A stretch of 25,491 nucleotides of DNA from positions 1-25,491 of the IMG/VR virus record IMGVR_UViG_3300001768_000024. One strand, given 5' to 3'. The notes beneath the pieces were generated by a model. It had not been told where the DNA came from. It ran no database searches and worked only from the letters and a program-made list of their open reading frames with translations. The DNA is from a virus. The position numbers and the translations under genes are program-made. Positions 1 through 7,309 of this stretch are shown one piece after another (position 1 is the stretch's first letter; each line of letters opens with the position of its first letter).

Positions 1-975
1 TCACTCCCCACACGTCATCCTCGCGTAGGCGAGGATCCATGGGGGTTGGCGGTCATGCCGGTCACTTCGGCGCTGTCTGATCATCCGCTTTTCGCCTTCA
101 CGGTGTAGCGCCGCGCGATAATTGACGCACCGGTGCGCGATATTTCGCCGAGCCGCGCCATTGCCACAGGTGAAACGGAATTTCAAAAAAAGGCCGGACG
201 GCTCCTCCTTGATATCCCAGCTGAATATGAGCACCTCTGAGGCGTTGCTGCCTTTTCCTCCGCCGACGGTGTACTTGATATCGGTTGCTTCGATGTGGAA
301 GTCGGCGAAGCACCGGCGGATATCGGGGTGGTCGTTCAGGCTGATGATGGCCTTGCCCTTGAGCGCCTTCAGCATTGCGGCCATCTCCTCGTACTGCTCA
401 AAGCCGAACGGCACACCGTACCCCTCGGTCTCCCAGTACGGCGGGTCGCAGTAGAAGAAGGTGTGCTCCCGGTCGTACTTGCGCATGCAGTCCTGCCAGC
501 TCAGGTGCTCGATGTAGGTGTTGCTGAGTCGTAGGTGCGCGGCTGACAGGCTCTCCTCCAGCCGCAGCAAGTTCAGGCCCGGCGGGGTTGTGGTGGCGGT
601 GCCGTAGCTCTGGCCATCGACGCGGCCGCCAAAGGCGCTCTGTTGTAGGTAGTAGAACCGTGCCGCCCGCTGGATATCCGTGAGGGTCTCGGGGTTGGTG
701 TCCTGCAGCCACTTGAAGACCTGGCGGCTGCTGAGTGCCCACTTGAACTGCCTGACGAACTCTTCCAAATGCACCTGGACGACTCGGTACAAGTTGACCA
801 GGTCACCGTTGACGTCATTCAGTACCTCAACGTCGGCCGGCACCGATCTGAGGAAGTACAGCGCGGCACCTCCGGCGAACGGTTCAACGTAGCAGCTGTG
901 ACGGGGAAACAGCGGAAAGATGCGATCAGCAAGACGCCGCTTGCCGCCGATCCAGGGGATGATGGGCTGTGCCAT
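1..975 (-). CDS. dam: D12-class (Dam-like) DNA N6-adenine methyltransferase, with an aberrant C-terminal tail
   Basis: The product should transfer a methyl group from S-adenosylmethionine to adenine in DNA, most simply to protect or mark phage DNA. From the ATG at 975 (good GGAGG site 8 bases upstream) the protein is 324 aa. Visible motifs are PWIGGKRR (residues 7-14, motif X), PFAGGA (32-37, motif I) and YCDPPY (175-180, catalytic DPPY). The conserved fold ends near residue 254 (SEVLIFSWD). The remaining 70 residues, encoded by bases 1-213, resemble nothing familiar, are basic, and end in peptide encoded by the palindrome at 17-36. This suggests the frame runs out of the phage into flanking DNA. 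The gene follows com by 40 bases, as mom does in Mu. Target sequence cannot be read from the protein; GATC is only a guess. Confidence 0.9.
   Translation of the reverse strand: MAQPIIPWIGGKRRLADRIFPLFPRHSCYVEPFAGGAALYFLRSVPADVEVLNDVNGDLVNLYRVVQVHLEEFVRQFKWALSSRQVFKWLQDTNPETLTDIQRAARFYYLQQSAFGGRVDGQSYGTATTTPPGLNLLRLEESLSAAHLRLSNTYIEHLSWQDCMRKYDREHTFFYCDPPYWETEGYGVPFGFEQYEEMAAMLKALKGKAIISLNDHPDIRRCFADFHIEATDIKYTVGGGKGSNASEVLIFSWDIKEEPSGLFLKFRFTCGNGAARRNIAHRCVNYRAALHREGEKRMIRQRRSDRHDRQPPWILAYARMTCGE
17..36. repeat. Short interspersed palindrome (8-bp arms, 4-bp loop)
   Basis: ATCCTCGC (17-24), GTAG, GCGAGGAT (29-36) form a perfect inverted repeat followed by CCATGGGGG. On the minus strand this translates to the PPWILAYARMT-like peptide that often appears when small chromosomal palindromic repeats of this type are read through in proteobacterial genomes. 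It is therefore more likely host intergenic DNA than phage DNA. It sits inside the last codons of the methylase frame. Confidence 0.6.
113..144. repeat. Direct repeats flanking a 12-bp palindrome near the phage right end (possible transposase sites)
   Basis: GCGCGATAAT (113-122) and GCGCGATATT (135-144) are near-identical and 22 bp apart, about two helical turns. Between them lies the perfect palindrome CGCACCGGTGCG (126-137). The cluster falls in the non-conserved tail of the methylase frame, near where the right terminus of a Mu-like element should be. Transposase-binding repeats are expected there by analogy with Mu attR, but no match to a known MuA-type consensus was established. Confidence 0.3.
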
Positions 976-1015
976 GTAAACCTCCAGTCGGCGCTCGGGG
1001 CGCTCGCCTTGAGGC

Positions 1016-1132
1016 TCATGGCCTTCTTTGGTTGAGTGTCCCGCAGCGGGGGCACTTGATCTCGATGATGGTGCCTTGGCCAACTTTGGCCAGCAGCCGT
1101 GAACAACGACCACAACGCAACTCTTTCAACAT
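1016..1132 (-). CDS. com: Com-like zinc-finger translational regulator
   Basis: This 38-aa protein carries CGRC (residues 7-10) and CPRCG (28-32), a four-cysteine zinc-binding module, and reads MLKELRCGRCSRLLA at its N-terminus, typical of phage Mu Com. In Mu, Com binds the com-mom mRNA and opens the start region of mom, allowing translation of the DNA modification gene. Here the downstream gene is an adenine methylase, 40 bases away, so the same role is inferred. The ATG at 1132 was chosen because it begins the conserved domain and has AAAGG about 10 bases upstream; the open frame extends upstream to 1249 but that part is not Com-like. Confidence 0.85.
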   Translation of the reverse strand: MLKELRCGRCSRLLAKVGQGTIIEIKCPRCGTLNQRRP

Positions 1133-1163
1133 CTGCAAAGCCTTTTCAATTCTGATAGCCTTG

Positions 1164-1187
1164 CCCCGCACTCGCGAGTGTGGCGGG
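1164..1187. promoter_or_regulatory. Palindrome upstream of com (candidate operator or hairpin)
   Basis: CACTCGCGAGTG (1169-1180) is a perfect 12-bp palindrome flanked by CCCG and CGGG, so it could also fold as an imperfect longer hairpin in RNA. It lies 36 bases upstream of the com ATG. A weak -10-like TATCAG (minus strand, 1157-1152) follows it by 11 bases, placing the dyad around -35, as an activator site is placed at Mu Pmom. No -35 box is evident. No GATC cluster like that upstream of Mu mom is present. Confidence 0.35.
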
Positions 1188-1225
1188 CCTTTGGCTGGCT
1201 TGCAGCTCTCTCTGCTAGTCGGCAG

Positions 1226-1254
1226 CCGATGTTGGTGCAGCAACACCAACGTCG
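1226..1254. other. Stem-loop between the tail hub gene and com
   Basis: GTTGGTG (1231-1237) pairs with CACCAAC (1244-1250). After one mismatch the stem continues with CCGA (1226-1229) and TCGG (1252-1255). It begins 15 bases past the tail hub stop codon on the transcribed strand. There is no following T-run, so it is not a convincing intrinsic terminator; it may be a processing or attenuating hairpin separating late tail mRNA from com. Confidence 0.4.
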
Positions 1255-1269
1255 GTTGCCCGTCCTTAT

Positions 1270-3429
1270 TTACGGTGCCGGCACCACGCTATGCTCGAAC
1301 TGCCAGCTATGCCGCTGCAACGAATCAAGGCCATCTCTGACGGCCCAGAGTTCAACTACAACTTGCCCCTCATACGTTGTGGATAGCGTGACTGAGTCGC
1401 TGGTAGTACCGGTTTGGCTGGCTAGAACCGCTTGCGTGTCAGCTCGCAGCAGGCGGGCGCTGTAGGTGGTGCCTGCTTCCGGCCCAATGGCGCCGAACTC
1501 AGTGTCAATCAACTGATCTGCCTGCATTAGCCTGTCCCGGTGCGCCCAGGCAAGCACAACGTCGCCGGTTACCTCTGACGGATATACAGCCCCATTAACC
1601 CTGAATTGGCCCGGTGGATACGGCCGACCTTGTCGAGCCTGAAGGGTCACAGGTAGTGTTCCGGCCAGTTCCGACGCCAGGCGCCCGCTTGAGGTGTTGG
1701 TCAGCAATCTGCCCTGAATGCTGGTACCAAGCGAGTAGGCCGTTTCATCAATTCCGGTCCAGTCTTCGTAGAACCAAATACGGGTGCCTGCGGCGTGATC
1801 GGCCGGGACGGTGTCTACGCAGCCGCGAGCAATCGTGACTACGCCTGTCGCGGCGTCGATCGCTTCAATGCGGACGATCTCTGCGCCTAGCAACGCCGCG
1901 GTACCGGCTTCTACATCATCGAGCCGTGCGGTGTTGTTCAGGGTGATCGACGTACCGACCTTGTCCAGGGCAGCGACAATCGTGCCGTTGGGGCACCAGT
2001 CTCCGATGCCCTGATCAATGAAATCTCCGCTTGCGCCTACGCGGGTGGTCAGACTGTAGTTGAGGGCCATCATTGATGGCGGGCTAGCCAGACTGCCCAG
2101 GTAGGCTGCGGACGGGTCGACCATCGCGAGGTTGGCCGGATCAATTCGGGCAACCAGATCTCGCCAGGTTGCTTCCATAAGCATGCTGGTCACGATCGGT
2201 TGCGGCGTACGGTCTGGCGGCTGCCAGCCTGCCGGCGGTACCGCAACAAACGAACTGCTAGGCAGCCCAAAGAGATCCTGCACTACGGTGATGGTCATGC
2301 GGCCATTGGTCAGCGTGCCGTCCTCAATCTTGCCCACGCGCACCACTACTTGCTCAATACCCCGCCGCAGGGAGCGAAAACGGAACGGGTCGCCGAGATT
2401 CAGGTCGCGGCCGCGCCGATCGAGCATGACCTTGAAGCGGCGCAGGCCACCGGTCTCGATGCGCATATCTCGTGCCAGCAATCGCCCCGCGATCTCCGCA
2501 GTAGGGGCGCCAAGGTAGTCAACCGTCTTGGGTGCCCGCTTGCCGCGAGCTGAGATCGCGGCATTGACACCGCGTACTGTCTTCTTTTCACCGTCGATGG
2601 CGTCGGTGTAATTCACGACTATCGCCGACGGCATGTCGTCGACTGAGGGGGCCTCGTTTTCGAGCACTTCGAGCAACCCACTGTCCTCGTCAAACAGCGG
2701 CAGCTCGGCGGGGACATAGTCATCGCGCAACAAGCGAATGCTGCACAGCCCGGTTGTGCGGTGGTTAAACACTTCGGCACCAGCGTGCGCTTCAACAACG
2801 TCGGTGAATGCCTTGAAGGTGTCCCCACGATGCCACTCGATGCACAACCCCAGCCCTTCGGCATAGCAGGTGTCCGCAGCTGCGCGCCAGGCAGCGTCAT
2901 CCATAATGGAGCGGCTCCAGCCTCTGAACAGCTTGCTGGTGCGGATCTGATAGAGGATATGCACCGGGTTCATGGCCTTGATCGCGCCGTCGGCCAGCCA
3001 GATAAACTGCTTTTCCGGGTACCAGGGCGCCTCTTGTCCCCAGAGTCGATTGCCACCACGACGGAGAATGTGCCAAGCCTTCGGGTACGGGTTACCGGTG
3101 GTTACCAGGCCGCTGTAGAACGCAGACGTGAAGCCACGAAAGGCCGGCGCAACGCCCCCTAGCATGGCTGCCAGCTTCGGCAGAACGCCTTGAGTCTCCT
3201 CACCGAAGAGCACATCCAGCGTGCCTTGCAATCCACCTTCAGCCTCATCGCCCCCAAAGAGTTTGGGAGCATTGATATAGATTTGGCCGTTCTCAGTGAT
3301 TGAGCCACGCCAAGCGCGCTTATCACTTGCGCGGATCTCCACCAGTTCATCGAGAGGCAATCCCAGCCCCATGTGAATGTCGAAGTAGTACCGAGTGACC
3401 TTAGGCTTCTTGCTACTGCTGCTGCCCAT
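1270..3429 (-). CDS. Tail hub / tail tip protein (719 aa, host-recognition region)
   Basis: This is the last and largest gene of the tail tip cluster, in the place of lambda J or the phage tail hub in B3-like phages. The ATG at 3429 was chosen over the one at 3444 because GGAGG lies 7 bases upstream of it. The N-terminal MGSSSSKKPKVTRYYFDIHMGL is typical of phage tail tip proteins that read 'K.TRYY.D.HMGL.HG'. The middle third (roughly residues 170-460) reads like a hub beta-domain region. The last 100 residues (from about 620) look like an Ig/fibronectin-type beta-sandwich (YSARLLRAD ... VVVELWAVRDG). The C-terminus probably contributes to receptor contact. Overlaps the preceding 72-aa gene by 17 bases. 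The family assignment rests on context and general resemblance. Confidence 0.75.
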   Translation of the reverse strand: MGSSSSKKPKVTRYYFDIHMGLGLPLDELVEIRASDKRAWRGSITENGQIYINAPKLFGGDEAEGGLQGTLDVLFGEETQGVLPKLAAMLGGVAPAFRGFTSAFYSGLVTTGNPYPKAWHILRRGGNRLWGQEAPWYPEKQFIWLADGAIKAMNPVHILYQIRTSKLFRGWSRSIMDDAAWRAAADTCYAEGLGLCIEWHRGDTFKAFTDVVEAHAGAEVFNHRTTGLCSIRLLRDDYVPAELPLFDEDSGLLEVLENEAPSVDDMPSAIVVNYTDAIDGEKKTVRGVNAAISARGKRAPKTVDYLGAPTAEIAGRLLARDMRIETGGLRRFKVMLDRRGRDLNLGDPFRFRSLRRGIEQVVVRVGKIEDGTLTNGRMTITVVQDLFGLPSSSFVAVPPAGWQPPDRTPQPIVTSMLMEATWRDLVARIDPANLAMVDPSAAYLGSLASPPSMMALNYSLTTRVGASGDFIDQGIGDWCPNGTIVAALDKVGTSITLNNTARLDDVEAGTAALLGAEIVRIEAIDAATGVVTIARGCVDTVPADHAAGTRIWFYEDWTGIDETAYSLGTSIQGRLLTNTSSGRLASELAGTLPVTLQARQGRPYPPGQFRVNGAVYPSEVTGDVVLAWAHRDRLMQADQLIDTEFGAIGPEAGTTYSARLLRADTQAVLASQTGTTSDSVTLSTTYEGQVVVELWAVRDGLDSLQRHSWQFEHSVVPAP

Positions 3430-3631
3430 CTTGCACCTCCGCATGCTCTACCAGGTGCAGGGCCAGCGCATCGCCGGTGGCGCGCAGCACCTCGCTGTCG
3501 ATACCTTCTCGCAGAAACCCAAGCCAATCGAGACCGTGCCGGGCAAAGAAGGCGCGGCTTTGGCTGTGGCAGTAGCCCTGGCGACCATTCCAAGTCGGTA
3601 CGGAGTGCAGATGGTCAACGGTGATGAGCAT
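3413..3631 (-). CDS. Small conserved tail-region protein (72 aa)
   Basis: The protein starts MLITVDHLHSVPTWNGRQG and contains CHSQSRAFFARHGLDWLGFL, a pattern I recognise from small proteins encoded beside tail hub genes of siphovirus-type Pseudomonas and Xanthomonas phages. No function is established. The ATG at 3631 overlaps the upstream stop (ATGA junction), giving tight translational coupling; a GTG at 3634 is possible but less likely. It may be a tail assembly factor or minor tip component. Confidence 0.7.
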   Translation of the reverse strand: MLITVDHLHSVPTWNGRQGYCHSQSRAFFARHGLDWLGFLREGIDSEVLRATGDALALHLVEHAEVQDGQQQ

Positions 3632-3858
3632 CACTTTTTACCCCCGCCAACAGTGACACGTCGGGTGCGGTAGTTGCCAACGGTCAGGCACATCCAGCTC
3701 TTGCTCCAGCACTGGCCAAAAACGGCGGTCTTGGGCTCGCCTTCCTCAAACAACGGGAAGTCGAAATCTGCAAACGCTGCCGGCTTTTGCTGGGGCGGTT
3801 TAGGCGCAAGCACAGAAGAAAGGATGTACGACGCGACGAGTATTGCGATCAGTTCCAC
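3631..3858 (-). CDS. Small membrane-anchored tail-region protein (75 aa, GTG start)
   Basis: The open frame reaches back to 4134, but the upstream part is the shadow of the BR0599 gene. A GTG at 3858 preceded by GGAG 8 bases upstream is the natural start, 13 bases after the preceding stop. The N-terminus is hydrophobic (ELIAILVASYILSSVLAP, about residues 2-19) and looks like a signal anchor or a membrane-active segment. The acidic FADFDFPLFEEGEPK and the basic, glycine-rich end RRVTVGGGKK follow. Small proteins of this shape occur between DUF2163/BR0599 and hub genes in related phages. Function is unknown; tail assembly or DNA-entry accessory is a guess. Confidence 0.7.
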   Translation of the reverse strand: MELIAILVASYILSSVLAPKPPQQKPAAFADFDFPLFEEGEPKTAVFGQCWSKSWMCLTVGNYRTRRVTVGGGKK

Positions 3859-3871
3859 GGGACGTCTCCAG

Positions 3872-4693
3872 TTACCAGACGGCGTTGCCGTCAAATGGGC
3901 TACGGCGTTCCAAATCGGGAATGCCTCGAAACCTGACGCCATTGGCATACTTGCCAGTACAGGTGCCAAATAGAAAATCACAGCCGGGGATGACCCGCAG
4001 CGCGGCTGCGGAGGAGATGCCAGTCGTCCCCCCGAGCAAACGAAGTTCGGTACCAACATGACGGTCGATGTGGCGGCGTTCGTATTCACCTTCGCCAATG
4101 GCCCACTCGACCCAGCCGGCCATGAACCAGCCATCTGGATAGCTAGCAGCAGCCGCGCACTGCAGAGCGCTGCCGTCCATGGATTGAATAGACATCGAAA
4201 CCCGGAACGGCGTCAGATCTACGCCGCAGCGCTCGTCACCAAGTGTTGCGGTGCAAAACTGGGAGTACGCATCGTCGAGGCCGGGCTGCCCCATCTCTGC
4301 ATCGCGGCTAACGCATGTAATGCGGCACCGATCCAGCGCGGGCCAGCTAACTCCCTGAATACGACCAGCCCAGCTCAGGCGGGCCTCGTCGTCACCGAAG
4401 TGCATGTCGAATACAGTCAGTTCAATCTGGTCGCTCGGGCAGCCGTTACGCCATGGCTGAGCGACATCAATCGCAGCAGGTGCGGTCAACGTTAACTTGT
4501 CTGCACCCGGATCTCCGGTGAGCTTAACGCCAGCATCAGTCACGCCACCTTTGAGCGCGCGATAAATCTCTGAGCCTGCGGTGACGTCCCGGTCTGCGCT
4601 GCAGTAGAGCCACCGCATCACGCCCCGACTGAAGCGGTACAAGCGCACCGGCATACCTTGATCCAGCGATAGCTCTCGACTGTTAAAGGTCAT
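3872..4693 (-). CDS. Phage BR0599/DUF2163 family tail tip protein
   Basis: This 273-aa protein has the hallmark C-terminus of the family: PGCDFLFGTCTGKYANGVRF followed by RGIPDLERRSPF. It also has the FNSREL start and an internal DAYSQFCTATLGDERCGVDL segment with paired cysteines typical of DUF2163 proteins. In the Rhodobacter gene transfer agent, the DUF2163 protein is a tail hub component, so a distal-tail structural role is expected here. The ATG at 4693 (AGGAG 9 bases upstream) is preferred to the GTG at 4699, which is too close to the Shine-Dalgarno. It overlaps the upstream gene by 11 bases. Confidence 0.85.
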   Translation of the reverse strand: MTFNSRELSLDQGMPVRLYRFSRGVMRWLYCSADRDVTAGSEIYRALKGGVTDAGVKLTGDPGADKLTLTAPAAIDVAQPWRNGCPSDQIELTVFDMHFGDDEARLSWAGRIQGVSWPALDRCRITCVSRDAEMGQPGLDDAYSQFCTATLGDERCGVDLTPFRVSMSIQSMDGSALQCAAAASYPDGWFMAGWVEWAIGEGEYERRHIDRHVGTELRLLGGTTGISSAAALRVIPGCDFLFGTCTGKYANGVRFRGIPDLERRSPFDGNAVW

Positions 4694-6407
4694 CGTCACG
4701 GACTCCTATGAATGTCAGCTGCGCGGCTGCAACACCCTCGCTATCGCTCATGTGGTCCAGCGTCACTCGGTCAGCGTTACCCCTGGACAGCACTAGCCAG
4801 CAAACTCGAACGATGTCAGCTGGCGCCACTGAAATGCCCAGCACCGAGTCAATGGCCAGACGCTCGATATCCACGCCGATCTCGCTGGCACCGGTTATAT
4901 GCCGGTACAGCACTTGGCCCGATTTCAGCTCGATGCGAATATCCCGGCGCCCAACACGTTGTTGGCCAAAGCGGGTGTATCCAACATTGAGTACATCAAT
5001 AGTGAGCGAGGTCTCCGCTATCGGTGCAACGATGGTCAGGTCATTGGCGTGGGTTGGTACCCAGATAACTCGCTGACGGCCGCGCAGGTAGTACAGCAGG
5101 GAGCGTAGCCATGCGCGCGCCTCACGCCCCAAGTCGACCCAGCGCCAGTCGGTGACTGGCAGCGCACGCCCGGCCACGTCGGTAACCAACGGGAGCCCGG
5201 TACGGCTGTCCAGCGTCAAGAGCAGGCGCTCAAACTGATGCGTCAGATCTTCGGTTTCATCCGGCCGCAACTCCAGCACCGGCCAACCCCGGTAGTCTGG
5301 CAGCACGGCAACGTTCAGTTCTGGCCAGTCACACGCTTCCATGAGCTGAAACTTAACGTCAGCCTCCATCACCTGGTCAGTCAGACGCACCAGATCCGGT
5401 TGCTGGACCAGTTGAGCAGTGCGTGCTGGATATAGCCGCGTTCCGACCGGCCAGCCTTGCTGGGTAGGACGCTTCAGGCTGAGCCCATCGGTGTCCACGG
5501 AATCAATCTCTACCACCTCAGATTGAAACGCCGTTTCAGCGCGCAACATAGCCAGGCCGCCCGCGCGGAAGTCCAGAAACTGGGTAGTACAGGGGATACT
5601 CAAAGCGCCAGAGGGGATAGCAGCGTTTAGCCGCTGGATATCTGGCCAGATAGGCAGCGACCAGATCCTAGCCCCCCAACCGAACAGGCTCAGGTCCATC
5701 AGCTGTCGCTCGCGGCCTTCAATATACATAGGTGCACTCAGCTGACGGCGCGGCGCAGTGCGCAGCGCCCGGCGCTGTTCGGCCTGGCTTTCCGACGCGA
5801 GCACGTCCGTCAGCCATTCCAGTTGCTCCTGCACCCCCTGACCCCAATCAGGTGCAAACGCCCAGGCAATGAGGCGGTTGGCGGTGATACGCAGGCCGGG
5901 CTGCTCTCCGTTGGCAAATACCCAGCTGAGCAGCGTGTCGAGCACTGGCTGGCCATCTGGGGTGACTGATACCTGGTATTCGAGTTCCTGCAGGGCGGTA
6001 AACAGCAGCGGCGGCACCGGCTGCCCAGTGACGTTTAGCCCCTCATCCAGCCCCGCGATCTCGGTAAGCGACTGCGGCACGAGATGCGCATTCCAGATAT
6101 AGACCGGAGTCGTCTGCATGGACACGACGTTACCTAGATCCAGCTGGCGAGTGCTGATATGGATACGATGGTAGTAGTCGTCAACAAAGCCACCTTGGCG
6201 TTGACCTGCAACTGCACGGCCATTGGCTTCAACGGGAAAATGGCTTCCCGTTGGGACGTGCGCCAATCGTTGCGCCTCACTTACATAAGGCGATGGCTCG
6301 AACTGGTCCACCCACGCGAAGTGCCAATGATCTCGCGTAAGGTGCGGATTATCGTCCAGCCCGCCGGAACTGGCTTGAACGTGTTGCGCGGTTAAGGCCA
6401 TCACCAC
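4683..6407 (-). CDS. Phage tail tip/baseplate structural protein (574 aa)
   Basis: A 574-aa protein without a catalytic motif that I can see. It reads as a beta-rich structural protein, with a region around residues 215-270 (PMYIEGRERQLMDLSLFGW ... SLPIWPDIQRL) followed by a GTRLYPARTAQL segment, seen in virion proteins encoded downstream of tape measure genes in YuA/B3-like siphophages. The GTG at 6407 shares its G with the upstream TAG and has GAGGG 7 bases upstream; ATG at 6401 is the alternative. Its place between the tape measure and the BR0599 gene suggests part of the tail tip. Function is inferred from position. Confidence 0.7.
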   Translation of the reverse strand: MVMALTAQHVQASSGGLDDNPHLTRDHWHFAWVDQFEPSPYVSEAQRLAHVPTGSHFPVEANGRAVAGQRQGGFVDDYYHRIHISTRQLDLGNVVSMQTTPVYIWNAHLVPQSLTEIAGLDEGLNVTGQPVPPLLFTALQELEYQVSVTPDGQPVLDTLLSWVFANGEQPGLRITANRLIAWAFAPDWGQGVQEQLEWLTDVLASESQAEQRRALRTAPRRQLSAPMYIEGRERQLMDLSLFGWGARIWSLPIWPDIQRLNAAIPSGALSIPCTTQFLDFRAGGLAMLRAETAFQSEVVEIDSVDTDGLSLKRPTQQGWPVGTRLYPARTAQLVQQPDLVRLTDQVMEADVKFQLMEACDWPELNVAVLPDYRGWPVLELRPDETEDLTHQFERLLLTLDSRTGLPLVTDVAGRALPVTDWRWVDLGREARAWLRSLLYYLRGRQRVIWVPTHANDLTIVAPIAETSLTIDVLNVGYTRFGQQRVGRRDIRIELKSGQVLYRHITGASEIGVDIERLAIDSVLGISVAPADIVRVCWLVLSRGNADRVTLDHMSDSEGVAAAQLTFIGVRDDDL

Positions 6408-7309
6408 TATGGTCCCTCGTAGCGAATGGCCCAGCCGAATGTGCCGGTGTGATTGATTCTAGAGCCACCATCGCGGAATGCCGTGTTTTTCCTGTACCAC
6501 GGGAACACTTTCCAACGGTCTGAGCCGATCGTGATGATCTCCCCAGGGGCATAGTTGTCTACGCGGGTGTATCGAGCATTCTCTAAATCTGCAGTCAGAC
6601 TAATCTTGTTATTTTGTCGACGCTTGCATGCCCTTATCGGCAGTAGCACAGCCTCGCTGTTCCATGCATTTGGTAAGAGCCCGATCAGAGGTACGGATGC
6701 GGTAATGCCGATCGGGTTCTCGTTAATGGCCTGGCCCGACCACCACCCCTGGCCATCAAGGTCTGAATGGACGCGAGACTCTTCCGGCGCATACAACGTG
6801 GTCCAGAATAGTGCTGGACAAAAATGTCCATACCCCGCTGACGCTCCGGAATCGACCCTAATGTTGATCCCTCCGCCGTAGCCACTTCGCTCAAGCGGAG
6901 CGCTTGCCCCTACCCACATCCCGGTACCTGGCAACCCCTGCACGGTCGATTTCCCGAATGCGCACCATTGATAGCAGTCCACTGCGTAATTAATGACGCA
7001 AAACACCTCCTGCGCGAACACAAATAGTTCGTAGGCTACTGGATAAACCAACGCCGGCAGCGGCTGCGTTGTATCCCCGGTAAAAGGCCCCATCTGCACC
7101 ACATGACTCATGTCGCCAGCTGTCGCACTAGTGCGCCCCAGCAGACGCAGGAACCCGCTAACAACCTGGACCCGAAGGTGCAGCCCGAGAGTGGCATGGC
7201 TGAGAACTTCGCTGCCGCCATCCCAGGACCAGCCCTCGGTCACGCACGCCGCCACTAACGCGCTGCGTACTGCTGCCATATCCACTGCTGAACCGCTGTA
7301 GTAGGCCAT
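6407..7309 (-). CDS. Phage virion structural protein, tail tip region (300 aa)
   Basis: The start MAYYSGSAVDMAAVRSALVAACVTEGW and later PALVYPVAYELFVFAQEVFCVINYAVDCYQW resemble virion-associated proteins of siphophages in which a short helical N-terminal region precedes a beta-rich body. The body has many aromatic and glycine residues and no enzyme motif. The gene starts in a TAATG junction with the preceding gene, indicating coupled translation. A peripheral tail tip or small-fibre role is likely but not shown. Confidence 0.65.
   Translation of the reverse strand: MAYYSGSAVDMAAVRSALVAACVTEGWSWDGGSEVLSHATLGLHLRVQVVSGFLRLLGRTSATAGDMSHVVQMGPFTGDTTQPLPALVYPVAYELFVFAQEVFCVINYAVDCYQWCAFGKSTVQGLPGTGMWVGASAPLERSGYGGGINIRVDSGASAGYGHFCPALFWTTLYAPEESRVHSDLDGQGWWSGQAINENPIGITASVPLIGLLPNAWNSEAVLLPIRACKRRQNNKISLTADLENARYTRVDNYAPGEIITIGSDRWKVFPWYRKNTAFRDGGSRINHTGTFGWAIRYEGP

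Noticed and set aside
1133-1269. Mu-type GATC cluster for Dam/OxyR control of the modification operon
   Set aside because: No GATC occurs in the region upstream of com.
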